The notes: generated by a model from the sequence alone, not told the origin. A stretch of DNA of 64,000 bases from Burkholderia pyrrocinia (GCF_018417535.1 NZ_CP070977.1:3534001-3598000), one strand, 5' to 3'; positions 1 through 9,650 are shown, counted from the first letter of the stretch. Made by a program: numbers and translations.

Positions 1-2
1 AC

Positions 3-1364
3 ACGCTGTCGAAGCTCGACGACGCGCTGCTCGCCGAACGTGCAGCCGACCTGCGCGACATCGAGAAGCGCGTGCTGCGCGCGCTCGGCCACACGAACGG
101 CGCGGCGCGTGCGCTGCCCGACGAGGCCGTGCTCGCGGCCGAGGAATTCACGCCGTCGGACCTGTCGTCGCTCGATCGCCAGCGCGTGACCGCGCTCGTG
201 ATGGCGCGCGGCGGCGCGACGTCGCACGCGGCGATCATCGCGCGGCAGCTCGGCATCCCGGCGCTGGTTGCGGTCGGCGATGCGCTGTATGCGATTCCGG
301 ACGGCACGCAGGTCGTCGTCGATGCGAGCGCGGGCCGTCTCGAACACGCGCCGACCGCGCTCGACGTCGAGCGCGCGCGGCACGAGCGCCAGCGCCTGGA
401 CGGCGTGCGCGAGGCGAACCGGCAGTTGGCAGGCGTTGCGGCCACGACGGCCGACGGCCGCGCGATCGAGGTCGCCGCCAACATCGCGACGCTCGACGAC
501 GCGAACACCGCGGTCGACAACGGCGCGGACGCGGTCGGCCTGCTGCGCACCGAACTGATGTTCATCCATCGCCAGGCCGCGCCGACGGTCGTCGAGCACC
601 AGCAGAGCTACCAGTCGATCGTCGACGCGCTGCAGGGCCGCACGGCGATCATCCGCACGCTCGACGTCGGCGCCGACAAGGAAGTCGACTACCTGACGCT
701 GCCGCCCGAACCGAACCCGGCGCTCGGCCTGCGCGGCATCCGCCTTGCGCAGGTGCGCCCCGACCTGCTCGACGATCAGTTGCAGGGCCTGCTCGCGGTG
801 AAGCCGTTCGGCGCGGTGCGCATCCTGCTGCCGATGGTCACCGACGCGGGCGAGCTCGTGCGGCTCAGAAAGCGCATCGACGAGTTCGCACGCGCGCAGG
901 GCCGCACCGAGCCGATCGAGGTCGGCGTGATGATCGAGGTGCCGTCGGCCGCGCTGCTGGCCGACCAGCTCGCGCAACACGCGGATTTCCTGTCGATCGG
1001 CACCAACGACCTGACGCAGTACACGCTTGCGATGGACCGCTGCCAGGCCGACCTGGCCGCGCAATCCGACGGCCTGCATCCGGCCGTGCTGCGCCTGATC
1101 GACATCGCGGTGCGTGGCGCCGCGAAGCACGGCAAGTGGGTCGGCGTGTGCGGCGCGCTCGGCGGCGATCCGCTCGCGGTGCCGATTCTGGTCGGCCTCG
1201 GCGTGACCGAGCTGTCGGTCGACCCGGTCGCGGTGCCGGGCATCAAGGCGCGTGTGCGCCGTCTCGATTACCAGTTGTGCCGTCAGCGTGCGCAGGATCT
1301 GCTCGCGCTCGATTCGGCGCAGGCGGTAAGGGCAGCAAGTCGCGAGGTCTGGCCGCTCGACTGA
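3..1364 (+). CDS. ptsP: PTS phosphoenolpyruvate-protein phosphotransferase (EI), 3' part
   Basis: The frame is open from the window edge, so the 5' part of this gene lies outside; 453 residues are visible. They cover most of enzyme I: the phosphohistidine swivel motif GGATSHAAIIARQ (His codon at 225-227) and the PEP-binding barrel with LRTELMF, RTLDVGADKE, GIRLA and the C-terminal GVCG cysteine motif. EI takes phosphate from PEP and passes it to HPr. It lies 89 bp before nagE, so it probably feeds the N-acetylglucosamine permease. In related bacteria this gene (nagF type) is a IIA-HPr-EI fusion; whether the missing N-terminus carries IIA and HPr cannot be seen here. The symbol ptsP could equally be nagF. 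Confidence 0.9.
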   Translation, partial: TLSKLDDALLAERAADLRDIEKRVLRALGHTNGAARALPDEAVLAAEEFTPSDLSSLDRQRVTALVMARGGATSHAAIIARQLGIPALVAVGDALYAIPDGTQVVVDASAGRLEHAPTALDVERARHERQRLDGVREANRQLAGVAATTADGRAIEVAANIATLDDANTAVDNGADAVGLLRTELMFIHRQAAPTVVEHQQSYQSIVDALQGRTAIIRTLDVGADKEVDYLTLPPEPNPALGLRGIRLAQVRPDLLDDQLQGLLAVKPFGAVRILLPMVTDAGELVRLRKRIDEFARAQGRTEPIEVGVMIEVPSAALLADQLAQHADFLSIGTNDLTQYTLAMDRCQADLAAQSDGLHPAVLRLIDIAVRGAAKHGKWVGVCGALGGDPLAVPILVGLGVTELSVDPVAVPGIKARVRRLDYQLCRQRAQDLLALDSAQAVRAASREVWPLD

Positions 1365-1453
1365 ACGTCGACGGCAGGCTCGCGACCCGTTTCACTACGA
1401 GACAGCAATTAGGTCAACGACGATTAACGACGAGACAAGGATTGGAGGACTGA

Positions 1454-3217
1454 ATGAACGGGAATCCGTTTCTGAAAATACAGGGCCTGGGCCGGGCACT
1501 GATGCTGCCGATCGCGGTATTGCCGGTCGCCGGCATCCTGCTGCGACTCGGCCAGCCGGACGTGTTCAACATCAAGATGATCGCCGACGCCGGCGGCGCG
1601 ATCTTCGACAACCTGCCGCTGCTGTTCGCGATCGGCGTGGCGGTCGGCTTCGCGAAGGACAACAACGGCGTTGCTGCGCTTGCGGGCGCGATCGGCTACC
1701 TGATCGAAACCGCGATCATGAAGGACATCGACCCCAAGCTGAACATGGGCGTGCTGTCCGGGATCATCGCGGGTGTGGTCGCGGGCTTGCTGTACAACCG
1801 CTACAAGGACATCAAGCTGCCGGACTACCTCGCGTTCTTCGGCGGGAAACGGTTCGTGCCGATCATCACGGGGCTGGCCTGCGTGATACTCGGCATCGTG
1901 TTCGGGTACGTATGGCAGCCGGTCCAGCATGCGATCGACGCGGCCGGCCAGTGGCTGACGACGGCGGGCGCGATCGGTGCGTTCGTGTTCGGCTTCCTGA
2001 ACCGCCTGCTGCTCGTCACGGGCCTGCACCACATCATCAACTCGCTCGCGTGGTTCGTGTTCGGCAACTTCACGCCGCCCGCCGGCGGCGACATCGTGCA
2101 CGGCGACCTGCACCGCTTCTTCGCGGGCGACCCGACCGCGGGCACCTTCATGGCCGGCTTCTTCCCGATCATGATGTTCGGCCTGCCGGCTGCGTGTCTT
2201 GCGATGCTGCACGAAGCGCCGAAGGAGCGCCGCGCGATGGTCGGCGGCCTGCTGTTCTCGATGGCGCTGACGTCGTTCCTGACCGGCGTGACCGAGCCGA
2301 TCGAATTCAGCTTCATGTTCCTCGCGCCGGTGCTGTACGTGATCCACGCGGTGCTGACGGGGCTGTCGCTTGCGATCTGCCAGATCCTCGGCGTGAAGCT
2401 CGGCTTCACGTTCTCGGCCGGCGCGATCGACTACGTGCTGAACTACGGGCTGTCGACGAAGGGCTGGATCGCGATTCCGCTCGGCATCGCATACGGCGCC
2501 GCGTACTACGGGCTGTTCCGCTTCTTCATCCGCAAGTTCAACATGGCGACCCCGGGCCGGGAGCCGGCATCGGCCGATGCGGCGGCAGAATCGTACGCAT
2601 CGGGAGGCTTCGTCGCGCCTGCTGCGGGCGCCGCTGCGGCTGCGCCGCGTGCGCAGCGCTACATCGCCGCGCTCGGCGGTGCGGGCAACCTGTCGGTCGT
2701 CGACGCGTGCACGACGCGCCTGCGCCTGACCGTCGTCGACCCGGAGAAGGTATCGGAGCCGGAACTGAAGTCGATCGGCGCGCGTGGCGTGCTCAAGCGT
2801 GGCGGCAACAGCGTGCAGGTGATCATCGGGCCCGAGGCCGACCTCATTGCCGACGAGATGCGTACCGCGATCGGCAGCGGCGCGACCGGCGCGGCATCGA
2901 CGGCGACGGCCGCCGCGGCGCAGCCCGTCACCGGCGCGGCCGCCGGCCCGCTCGATCCGGAGCCGGCCCGCTGGCTCGCGGTGTTCGGCGGGGCGACCAA
3001 CGTCGCGTCGCTCGACGCGATCGCGACCACGCGCCTGCGCGTCGTCGTGCGCGATCCGTCGGCCGTCGATCGCGACCGTCTCGGCGCGCTCGACGTCGCA
3101 TGGGTGTCGCTCGACACGTTCCACATCGTCTGCGGGAACGCGGCGGCACGCTATGCCGAACAGCTCGGCGCACGCCTGCCGCCGGCGAGCGGCGGGGCGG
3201 CTGCGCAACCGGCGTGA
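1454..3217 (+). CDS. nagE: N-acetylglucosamine-specific PTS permease, IIC-IIB-IIB'
   Basis: This 587-residue inner-membrane permease imports and phosphorylates N-acetylglucosamine. Residues 1 to about 370 form the IIC membrane domain (GLHHIINSLAW, GDLHRFFAGDP, TGVTEPIEFSFMF). An Ala-rich linker leads to a IIB domain with the phosphorylated cysteine in DACTTRLRL (about Cys419). A second, shorter IIB-like repeat follows at about residues 500-575; the matching site reads DAIATTRLRV, so its cysteine is gone. The ATG follows a strong GGAGG site. It is downstream of the EI gene and ends at a rho-independent terminator. The partner IIA domain is expected upstream, outside the window. Substrate is inferred from family resemblance and the neighbouring chitobiase. 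Confidence 0.92.
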   Translation: MNGNPFLKIQGLGRALMLPIAVLPVAGILLRLGQPDVFNIKMIADAGGAIFDNLPLLFAIGVAVGFAKDNNGVAALAGAIGYLIETAIMKDIDPKLNMGVLSGIIAGVVAGLLYNRYKDIKLPDYLAFFGGKRFVPIITGLACVILGIVFGYVWQPVQHAIDAAGQWLTTAGAIGAFVFGFLNRLLLVTGLHHIINSLAWFVFGNFTPPAGGDIVHGDLHRFFAGDPTAGTFMAGFFPIMMFGLPAACLAMLHEAPKERRAMVGGLLFSMALTSFLTGVTEPIEFSFMFLAPVLYVIHAVLTGLSLAICQILGVKLGFTFSAGAIDYVLNYGLSTKGWIAIPLGIAYGAAYYGLFRFFIRKFNMATPGREPASADAAAESYASGGFVAPAAGAAAAAPRAQRYIAALGGAGNLSVVDACTTRLRLTVVDPEKVSEPELKSIGARGVLKRGGNSVQVIIGPEADLIADEMRTAIGSGATGAASTATAAAAQPVTGAAAGPLDPEPARWLAVFGGATNVASLDAIATTRLRVVVRDPSAVDRDRLGALDVAWVSLDTFHIVCGNAAARYAEQLGARLPPASGGAAAQPA

Positions 3218-3271
3218 TGCGATGAAGCCGGCCTGATCCGCAACACGGGTTCGGGCCAGCCGGCAAAAATG

Positions 3272-3307
3272 AAAACGGCTTGCGATGCGTCGCAAGCCGT
3301 TTTTCTT
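3272..3307 (+). terminator. Rho-independent terminator of the nag operon
   Basis: A perfect 14-bp stem (3272-3285 with 3290-3303) closes a 4-nt loop and runs into a T-rich tail, 54 bp after the nagE stop. The A-rich 5' side means it may also work weakly for the convergent chitobiase gene. Confidence 0.88.
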
Positions 3308-3391
3308 TGGTGGGGCGATTGCGCGATGCATTCGTCGGCATCGCGCATGGCTCCACTGCTCAATCGTTCAGCCGCTCGGTCGCACCGCCGT

Positions 3392-5875
3392 TCACGGGTT
3401 CGTCAGCGTGAAGGTCGGCTTCCGGTAGCCGATCCCCGCGCGGTCGAGCTTCGGCAATTCGCGTTGCGTGAGCAGTGTCGCGAACCCGGCCCAGTCGCGC
3501 TGCAGCGCGGCCGTGTCGACATGATGCGTATCGCCGCGCTTGTAGCGTACGCCGGCGGCGTACGGCAGCTCCCAGTCGGCCCGATGCCACGCGCGCTCGG
3601 CGAGCGCGAGCAGCCGCGGATAGGCCATGTATTCGAGGAAGGTGTCGTTGCGCATCACCTCGCCCCACGCCTGCCCCTGCATGCCTTCGACGCGCGGCGC
3701 GGGGCCCGTGCCCGTTACCTCGAACGCGTTGCCGTCACGGTCGCCCATCACCTCGGCGTTCTGCGGCAGGTTCTCCGGCGCGAGCGAGAACACCTTGTAC
3801 TCGTCCGTCGCGTGCGAGCCCCAGTAGTAGCCGCGCTCGCGCGGGTTGAGCGTGTACGGGAAGTCGAAGTACAGGTAGTCCGGCAGCGCCAGCACCGTCA
3901 GGTAGCCCTTGCCGCTCAGGTCGCGCGCGCTGTCCGATGCGCCCCAGAAGATCGTGTCCCACAGCGACACCATCACGTGGCGCGTGCTGAAGTCCTGCGG
4001 CCCGTTCGCATGCTTGATGCCGTCCTGCCATGCGGCCATCGTGTCGATCCCGTTCGCGTTGACCGCCGCGCTCACCTGTTTCGCGAAACGCGTCGGCAGC
4101 TCGTCGATCGACTTGATCTCGCCGCGCTGGAGCAGCACCGTGCACGCGGGCGAACGCGCCCACGGCTTGTCCTGCGCGGCGAGATCGATGCGGCCCTTGT
4201 TCGGGTCGGTGCCGTTCAGCGGCTGGAAGCCCGCGCCGAGCAGGATGTTCTTCGCCTCGTCGCCGCCGTAGTGCCAGATGTGCAGCGGCGCCTGCGCGTC
4301 CGCATGCATCGCCGCGATCTCGCGGATCACCTTCGACGCGAAATTGAGCGCGCCCGGCACGCACGGGTTCAGGTCGCTGCGCCGGTCGTAGAACTGCACC
4401 GTCAGCAGGTTCGACGTGTCCTGGGGATCGAGCAACCGGTACGCGTTCGCTTCCTGCTCTCGGCCGGCCGCATGCAGCCGGCGGTAACGCGCCTCCATCG
4501 TCACGACGGCCGCGCGCGCATGCGCGGGCATGTCGATCTCGGGGATGATCTCGACGAAATGCGCGGCCGCGTAACGCACGAGCGCCACGTAGTCGTCGCG
4601 CGTCAGGTAGCCGCCGCCCGAGCGGTTGTCCGGGCCGGAGCCGAGCTGCGGCAGCAGGCAGCGCGTCTCGCTCGGGTCGTGGCAGCGGCGTGAGCCGATC
4701 CCGGTCAGCTCGGGCAGGCCGGGAATCTCGATGCGCCAGCCTTCGTCGTCGGACAGATGCAGGTGCAGGCGGTTGAGCTTGTACGCGCTCATCTGGTCGA
4801 TCAGGCGGCGCAGCGGCGCCGGATGCTTGAAGTTGCGCGCGAGGTCGACATGCATCCCGCGATGCGTGAAGCGCGGCGCATCCTCGACGAGCATCGCCGG
4901 GATCGGGCCGCCGCCGGCCGGCGCGACCGAGAAGAGCGTCTGCACGCCGTAGTAAAGGCCCGCGCGATCGTAGCCCTCGATGAGCACGCCGCGCGGCCCG
5001 ATCGCGAGCCGGTAACCGCCCGGGGTCGCGATGTCGGCCGGCAGCCGGCGCGGCGCGACGGCGCCGCGAACCGGCACGCGCGCCCCGTCGAGCCCGAGTG
5101 TCGTCGCGCGCTCGCGCAGCGCCGCGACCTGCGCGTCCGGCAAGTCAGGCAGCGCGAACTCGACGCCGCGCAGGTCGAGCGTGCCGGGCAGCGGCTGCTC
5201 GCGCTTCACGCTCGGCAGCGCACGGCTCGCGTCGGGCCGTGCGGCCACGGGCGGTGCATTGCCGGTCGAGTTGTTCTGCGCGTCGGGCGGCAGCGATTCG
5301 ACGTAGCGCAGTTCGTCGTCGGTGTCGTTGTAGCGGAGCACGGCGGGCGGCGCGCCGTCGACGACGACGTACGGGCGCGGAATCACGTCGCTGTAGCGCA
5401 GCAGCCAGTACTCGGCGACGAACGGCAGCTCGATGCGCTCGCCCGGCGCAAGTCGCACCGAGCCCGGCTGCGGCGTCAGTTCGTACAGGTCGCCCGTGAG
5501 CCGCCGCAGCGCGAAGCCTGGACGGTCGATCCGCAACAGGCGGCGGATGCTGTGCAGATAGAGCTTCCAGCCGCCGTCGGCGATCGCCTGGTGGCCGCGG
5601 TTCTGCAGGATCAGGCGGCCCGTCGCGCAGGCCGCGCCGTCGGCGCCGAGATCGGCGCACGGCACGCCGGCCGCGGCCGCGTGGTTGTTGTCGACGGCGA
5701 CGCGCAACGCGAGGCCGTTCGACAGCAGCGCCGCGAGATTGGCCGCTTGCGCGGTGGGCTGCGCGATGCCCGCGGTCGCGCCAGACGCGGGCACCGCCGG
5801 CTGGGCAGGGATCGCGGCCGGCGACAGCACCGCGATCAGCAGGCCGGCAAAGAGGGATGGCAAGGTACGCTTCAT
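3392..5875 (-). CDS. Beta-N-acetylhexosaminidase (chitobiase), GH20
   Basis: An 827-residue secreted glycosidase that releases N-acetylglucosamine from chitobiose and related oligosaccharides. The chosen ATG follows an AGGAG site and starts a clear signal peptide (MKRTLPSLFAGLLIAV to about AIPAQ). The layout is that of bacterial chitobiases: N-terminal carbohydrate-binding domain, GH20b domain (about 210-330), catalytic barrel (from about 350, FTHRGMHVDLARN), short C-terminal domain. The GH20 signature HYGGDEAKN carries the catalytic Asp-Glu pair at about residues 539-540. It converges on nagE, so hydrolysis outside the cytoplasm probably supplies that permease. An in-frame start 43 codons upstream exists but would mask the signal peptide. 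Confidence 0.92.
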   Translation of the reverse strand: MKRTLPSLFAGLLIAVLSPAAIPAQPAVPASGATAGIAQPTAQAANLAALLSNGLALRVAVDNNHAAAAGVPCADLGADGAACATGRLILQNRGHQAIADGGWKLYLHSIRRLLRIDRPGFALRRLTGDLYELTPQPGSVRLAPGERIELPFVAEYWLLRYSDVIPRPYVVVDGAPPAVLRYNDTDDELRYVESLPPDAQNNSTGNAPPVAARPDASRALPSVKREQPLPGTLDLRGVEFALPDLPDAQVAALRERATTLGLDGARVPVRGAVAPRRLPADIATPGGYRLAIGPRGVLIEGYDRAGLYYGVQTLFSVAPAGGGPIPAMLVEDAPRFTHRGMHVDLARNFKHPAPLRRLIDQMSAYKLNRLHLHLSDDEGWRIEIPGLPELTGIGSRRCHDPSETRCLLPQLGSGPDNRSGGGYLTRDDYVALVRYAAAHFVEIIPEIDMPAHARAAVVTMEARYRRLHAAGREQEANAYRLLDPQDTSNLLTVQFYDRRSDLNPCVPGALNFASKVIREIAAMHADAQAPLHIWHYGGDEAKNILLGAGFQPLNGTDPNKGRIDLAAQDKPWARSPACTVLLQRGEIKSIDELPTRFAKQVSAAVNANGIDTMAAWQDGIKHANGPQDFSTRHVMVSLWDTIFWGASDSARDLSGKGYLTVLALPDYLYFDFPYTLNPRERGYYWGSHATDEYKVFSLAPENLPQNAEVMGDRDGNAFEVTGTGPAPRVEGMQGQAWGEVMRNDTFLEYMAYPRLLALAERAWHRADWELPYAAGVRYKRGDTHHVDTAALQRDWAGFATLLTQRELPKLDRAGIGYRKPTFTLTNP

Positions 5876-6309
5876 TCGAACTCCTGATAAAAAGGGAGGC
5901 ATAGCGGCGTCGTGGGGTGACGTCGCTGCGATCGGGTCTTTCATTGGAGCTGCGGGAAATACCCGCGCACGGGGCGATGCGGCCGCACCGCGCGCATTCG
6001 GCACGCAGGGACGTGCGTTACGGAACGGGAGGCGGGCAGGCGTGCCGATCGGATCGGCGGGGCGGCGTACGTGTGTTCATCGGCGGCGCGCGGCAATCGG
6101 CGCGATGTCGAAGCGGCCGCAGTCGGCTACGTGCGTCCGTCCGCCCACGATGGGGACGGCCGGTACCGCCGAACGGCAACCGGCCGCTACCGCATACGGA
6201 CGGCGACACGGCGCGCAGGCGCGCGCCACACACGGGATTCGCATGTCTCCCCCACCCAGAAGGATTCGGCCTGTCAGCGGCCGTGTCCAAAGATCTTATG
6301 AAACCTTTT

Positions 6310-6333
6310 ATTGGTATTCAAGTGGTATCAATC
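6310..6333. promoter_or_regulatory. Candidate operator, repeated TGGTAT half sites
   Basis: The stretch contains ATTGGTAT, a short spacer, then TGGTATCAAT: two direct TGGTAT copies inside ATTG/CAAT ends. It overlaps the -35 element of the proposed minus-strand promoter for chitobiase. GntR-family regulators of amino-sugar genes often use TGGT-type half sites, so it could be a GlcNAc-responsive operator. This is inference only. Confidence 0.3.
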
Positions 6334-6383
6334 TGGCGCTAAATTGGCATCGGCGCGCGGCGCCTGTCCCGGCGGCCGGGACG

Positions 6384-6410
6384 AAAAAAAACCTCGCGCG
6401 AAGCGAGGTT
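6384..6410 (-). terminator. Rho-independent terminator of the cyd operon
   Basis: An 8-bp stem (AACCTCGC paired with GCGAGGTT, 6390-6397 with 6403-6410) lies 43 bp past the cydX stop. The A-run at 6384-6391 reads as a T-run on the minus strand, so it terminates leftward transcription. Confidence 0.85.
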
Positions 6411-6453
6411 CCGTCCGGACGGCGGCGGTGCGATCCGCCGCACGCGTCATGCG

Positions 6454-6576
6454 TCAGTCGTGGCGCACGCGCGCGGGCGCTTCCTGCGTCTTCTGCCGCG
6501 CTTCGAGCCACATCGCATTGACGATGCCGAACGACAGCGCGACGCCGATACCGAGAATCCAGCTGAAATACCACAT
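6454..6576 (-). CDS. cydX: Cytochrome bd oxidase small subunit CydX
   Basis: A 40-residue membrane microprotein beginning MWYFSWILGIGVALSFG, the hallmark N-terminus of the CydX family: one transmembrane helix followed by a charged tail (EARQKTQEAP). CydX binds the CydAB core and stabilises the active-site haems. It is the last gene of the operon, 54 bp after cydB and just before the terminator. A GGAG-type site precedes the ATG. Its length (37 residues in E. coli) and position fit the family well. Confidence 0.92.
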   Translation of the reverse strand: MWYFSWILGIGVALSFGIVNAMWLEARQKTQEAPARVRHD

Positions 6577-6630
6577 GATCCGACTCCTTGCGAAACGGTG
6601 GACGGGGGCGCCTGCGCGCCCCGGCCCGGT

Positions 6631-7767
6631 TCAATACATCGAGTGCTTGTTCTCTTCGAGCGTCTGGCGCGTGACCTTGCCGCGCATCACGCGATACACC
6701 CAGCTCGTGTAGAGCAGGACGATCGGCAGGAACACGATCACCGCGAACAGCATCACCTGCAGCGTCTTGTGGCTCGACGTCGAATCCCACACGGTCAGGC
6801 TGCTGCGCGGGTCGAGCGACGACGGCATGATGAACGGGAACATCGAGAAGCCCGCGGTCAGGATCACGCCGACGATCATCAGGCCCGTGCAGAAGAACGC
6901 CGTCTTCTCCTGCTTCGAACCCGCGAGCAGCAGCGCGAGCAGGCCGCCCGCGATCCCGACGACCGGCGCCCCGATCATCCATGGAAACTCGCTGTAGTTC
7001 GCGAGCCACAGGCCCGAGCCGGCGGCGACGTCCTTGAGCAGCGGGTTCGCGACCGTGTCGGTCGGCGCGGCGTTCGTGATGTGGAAGCCGCCGATGGTCG
7101 ATGCGATCAGCACGCCGGCCAGCACGAACAGCACGACCGCGAGGAACGACGCCACGCGCAGCGCGATCGATGCGCGGCGCGCGATCACGCCGTCGGTCTT
7201 CATCTTGATGAACGCGGCGCCGTGGGCGACGAGCATCGTGAGGCTGACGAGCCCGCACAGCAGCGCAAACGGGTTCAGCAGCGCCCAGAAGCTGCCGTAG
7301 TAGGTTACGCGCAGGTCGCTGTCGAACTTGAACGGCACGCCCTGCAGCAGGTTGCCGAACGCGACGCCGAACACGAGCGCCGGCACGAAGCCGCCGACGA
7401 ACAGGCCCCAGTCCCACCCGGCGCGCCAGCGCGGGTCCGGCCGCTTGCTGCGGTAGTCGAAGCCCACCGGCCGGAAGAACAGCGCGAACAGCACGAGCAG
7501 CATCGCGAAGTAGAAGCCGGAGAACGACGCCGCGTAGACGAGCGGCCAGGCGGCGAACATCGCACCGCCGGCCGTGATCAGCCACACCTGGTTGCCTTCC
7601 CACGTCGCGCCGACGGTGTTGACGATGATGCGGCGCTCGTCGTCGGTCTTGCCGAGGAACGGCAGCAGCGCGGTCGCGCCCATGTCGAAGCCGTCGGTGA
7701 CGGCGAAGCCGATCAGCAGCACGCCGACGAGCAGCCACCAGATCAGCTTGAGAGTTGCATAGTCCAT
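6631..7767 (-). CDS. cydB: Cytochrome bd ubiquinol oxidase subunit II
   Basis: A 378-residue polytopic inner-membrane protein. Its N-terminus ([32 protein letters not shown]) and the WEGNQVW motif are typical of CydB. Eight or nine hydrophobic segments are visible, including [17 protein letters not shown]. With CydA it forms the quinol oxidase that reduces oxygen at low oxygen tension without pumping protons. The ATG has an AAGGAA site and follows cydA by 31 bp, so the two are co-transcribed and probably co-assembled. Confidence 0.96.
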   Translation of the reverse strand: MDYATLKLIWWLLVGVLLIGFAVTDGFDMGATALLPFLGKTDDERRIIVNTVGATWEGNQVWLITAGGAMFAAWPLVYAASFSGFYFAMLLVLFALFFRPVGFDYRSKRPDPRWRAGWDWGLFVGGFVPALVFGVAFGNLLQGVPFKFDSDLRVTYYGSFWALLNPFALLCGLVSLTMLVAHGAAFIKMKTDGVIARRASIALRVASFLAVVLFVLAGVLIASTIGGFHITNAAPTDTVANPLLKDVAAGSGLWLANYSEFPWMIGAPVVGIAGGLLALLLAGSKQEKTAFFCTGLMIVGVILTAGFSMFPFIMPSSLDPRSSLTVWDSTSSHKTLQVMLFAVIVFLPIVLLYTSWVYRVMRGKVTRQTLEENKHSMY

Positions 7768-7798
7768 AGCGATTCCTTGTTCCGTTTCAGGTGCGTGC

Positions 7799-9379
7799 TC
7801 AGGCCGGGGCGCGCTCGCTGGCGGCCGCGAGTTCGTGGTGATAGCGGCCGGTATGCAGCGACGACGGGCCGAGGCGCGCGTACTTGAACATCAGCTTGAT
7901 CTCGATGACGAACAGCGCGGTATAGAACAGGATGAAGCCCGCGAGACTCAGGTACAGGTCGGTCGGCGTCAGGCTCGACGCGGACAGGTGCGTCGGCAGC
8001 ACGCCGGCGATCGTCCACGGCTGGCGGCCGAGCTCGGCGACGATCCAGCCGAATTCGATCGCGATCCACGGCAGCGGGATCGCCCACACCGCGTAGCGCA
8101 GGAACCAGCGGCGGTTGTCCTGCAGCAGTTCGCGGCGCGCGCAGAACCAGAACGCGGCAATGAACGTCGCGACGAACAGGAAGCCGAGGAACACCATGAT
8201 CCGGAACGAGAAGAACACGGGGGCGACCGGCGGGATCGTCTTCTTCGCGGCGGCCTTGATCTGCTCGGGCGTCGCGTCGGTCACGTTCGGCGTGAACTGC
8301 TTGAGCATCAGCCCGTAGCCGAGATACTGCTTGTGCTGGTCGAACAGTTCGCGTGTCGCGGCGCTCGTGTCGCCCTGCTTGAGCTTCTGCAGCGCGCCGT
8401 ACGCGATCATCCCGCTCTGGATGTGCTCCTCGCCGTGCTTCGCGAGATCGCGCAGGCCGATCACCGGTTCGTCGATCGAGCGCGTCGCGATCAGGCCGAG
8501 CGCATACGGGATCTTGATCGCGTAGTCGGTGCGCTGTTCCTCCTGGTTCGGAATGCCGATCAGCGTGAACGATGCGGGTGCCGGCTGCGTTTCCCATTCG
8601 GATTCGATTGCCGCGAGCTTCATCTTCTGCACTTCGCCGGTCGTATAGCCCGATTCGTCGCCGAGCACGATCACGCAGAGCGTCGCCGCGAGGCCGAAGC
8701 CGGCTGCAACCGCGAACGAGCGCAGCGCGAAGTCGACGTCGCGTTTCTTCAGCAGGTACCACGACGACACGCCGAGCACGAACATCGCCGCCGACACGTA
8801 GCCGGCCGACACCGTGTGCACGAACTTCACCTGCGCGACCGGGTTGAACAGCACGTCGAACAGGCTCGTCATCTCCATGCGCATCGTCTGGTAGTTGAAC
8901 TCGGCGCCGACCGGGTTGTTCATCCAGCCGTTCGCGACGAGGATCCACAGCGCGGACAGGTTCGAGCCCAGCGCGACGAGGAACGTGACGACCAGGTGCT
9001 TGACCTTCGACAGGCGGTTCCAGCCAAAGAAGAACAGGCCGACGAACGTCGATTCGAGGAAGAACGCCATCAGGCCTTCGACCGCGAGCGGCACGCCGAA
9101 GATGTCGCCGACATAGTGCGAGTAGTACGACCAGTTCGTGCCGAACTGGAATTCGAGCGTGATGCCGGTCGTCACGCCCATCGCGAAGTTGATCCCGAAC
9201 AGCTTGCCCCAGAACTGGGTCATGTCCTTGTAGACCTGTTTGCCGGTCATCACGTAGACGGCTTCCATGATGACGAGCAGCCAGGACAGGCCGAGCGTCA
9301 GCGGCACGAACAGGAAGTGGTAGAGCGCCGTGATGCCGAACTGCAGACGTGACAGATCGACGACTTCACTACTTATCAT
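7799..9379 (-). CDS. cydA: Cytochrome bd ubiquinol oxidase subunit I
   Basis: A 526-residue haem-bearing subunit. Visible family marks are the N-terminal [20 protein letters not shown] (haem b595 axial His), the GRQPWTI motif near the C-terminus and the periplasmic Q-loop region (about 250-330) with KMKLAAIE and the GLRDL stretch. It oxidises quinol and carries haems b558, b595 and d. The ATG has a GGGAG site. Its start overlaps the cydP end by 11 bp, which suggests translational coupling. The Q-loop looks like the long type seen in proteobacteria. Confidence 0.97.
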   Translation of the reverse strand: MISSEVVDLSRLQFGITALYHFLFVPLTLGLSWLLVIMEAVYVMTGKQVYKDMTQFWGKLFGINFAMGVTTGITLEFQFGTNWSYYSHYVGDIFGVPLAVEGLMAFFLESTFVGLFFFGWNRLSKVKHLVVTFLVALGSNLSALWILVANGWMNNPVGAEFNYQTMRMEMTSLFDVLFNPVAQVKFVHTVSAGYVSAAMFVLGVSSWYLLKKRDVDFALRSFAVAAGFGLAATLCVIVLGDESGYTTGEVQKMKLAAIESEWETQPAPASFTLIGIPNQEEQRTDYAIKIPYALGLIATRSIDEPVIGLRDLAKHGEEHIQSGMIAYGALQKLKQGDTSAATRELFDQHKQYLGYGLMLKQFTPNVTDATPEQIKAAAKKTIPPVAPVFFSFRIMVFLGFLFVATFIAAFWFCARRELLQDNRRWFLRYAVWAIPLPWIAIEFGWIVAELGRQPWTIAGVLPTHLSASSLTPTDLYLSLAGFILFYTALFVIEIKLMFKYARLGPSSLHTGRYHHELAAASERAPA

Positions 9380-9650
9380 GGTGGTCTCCCTCGGTAGGTG
9401 CAGGCGCCGGTACCGAGAGCAGCTTCTCGGCGACGGCGGCAGGCGGAAGCGACATGTGCTCGGCCTGCGGATGATTGAAGAATGCGTATTTGAGCGACAT
9501 CAGGAGGATCAGCTTGACGATCAGCACCAGGGTGATGTCGCGGGCGAGGGTGGGGCCGCGAGCCCATGCGGCGATGCGCGCGCGCCAGCCGATCGTACCG
9601 GCCGGCCGCGGGGGAGGTGGCGGCGCAGGCTCTTTATTGATCGAGATCAA
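9369..9650 (-). CDS. cydP: Putative cytochrome bd small subunit (CydP-like)
   Basis: A 93-residue protein with a Pro-rich N-terminus ([10 protein letters not shown]), one hydrophobic helix ([20 protein letters not shown]) and an Ala/Pro-rich tail. Its position just before cydA, with an 11-bp overlap, and its layout match the small protein called CydP in beta-proteobacterial cyd operons. No ATG is available in frame. The best start is TTG at 9650 with AGGATAA upstream, and this codon lies inside a perfect FNR-like palindrome. The reading frame is convincing but the exact start is not. Confidence 0.72.
   Translation of the reverse strand: MISINKEPAPPPPPRPAGTIGWRARIAAWARGPTLARDITLVLIVKLILLMSLKYAFFNHPQAEHMSLPPAAVAEKLLSVPAPAPTEGDHHDK
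9637..9650. promoter_or_regulatory. FNR/ANR-like box, perfect consensus
   Basis: TTGAT-CGAG-ATCAA matches the FNR consensus (TTGAT, 4 nt, ATCAA) at every defined position. It overlaps the proposed TTG start of cydP. From there it could drive a transcript starting about 40 bp downstream for cydAB, or repress a start further upstream. Oxygen control of a bd oxidase by an FNR homologue is biologically expected. Confidence 0.7.

Larger units (their letters stand above)
5876..6453. other. Intergenic region upstream of chitobiase (578 bp)
   Basis: No convincing gene is seen; the short frames here are Arg/Pro-rich and lack ribosome sites. The right part holds the cydX terminator (6384-6410). A locally AT-rich stretch at about 6280-6350 probably contains the chitobiase promoter: on the minus strand TTGAAT, 17 bp, TAAGAT fits a sigma-70 promoter. 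That would leave an unusually long untranslated leader of roughly 400 nt before the gene. Confidence 0.5.

Noticed and set aside
1424..3331. A 635-codon minus-strand open frame opposite nagE
   Set aside because: It has Arg-rich composition and no signal of a family, and lies wholly antisense to nagE.
6018..6290. 90-codon minus-strand frame upstream of chitobiase
   Set aside because: It has Arg/Pro/Cys-rich composition, no ribosome site and no hydrophobic or domain pattern.
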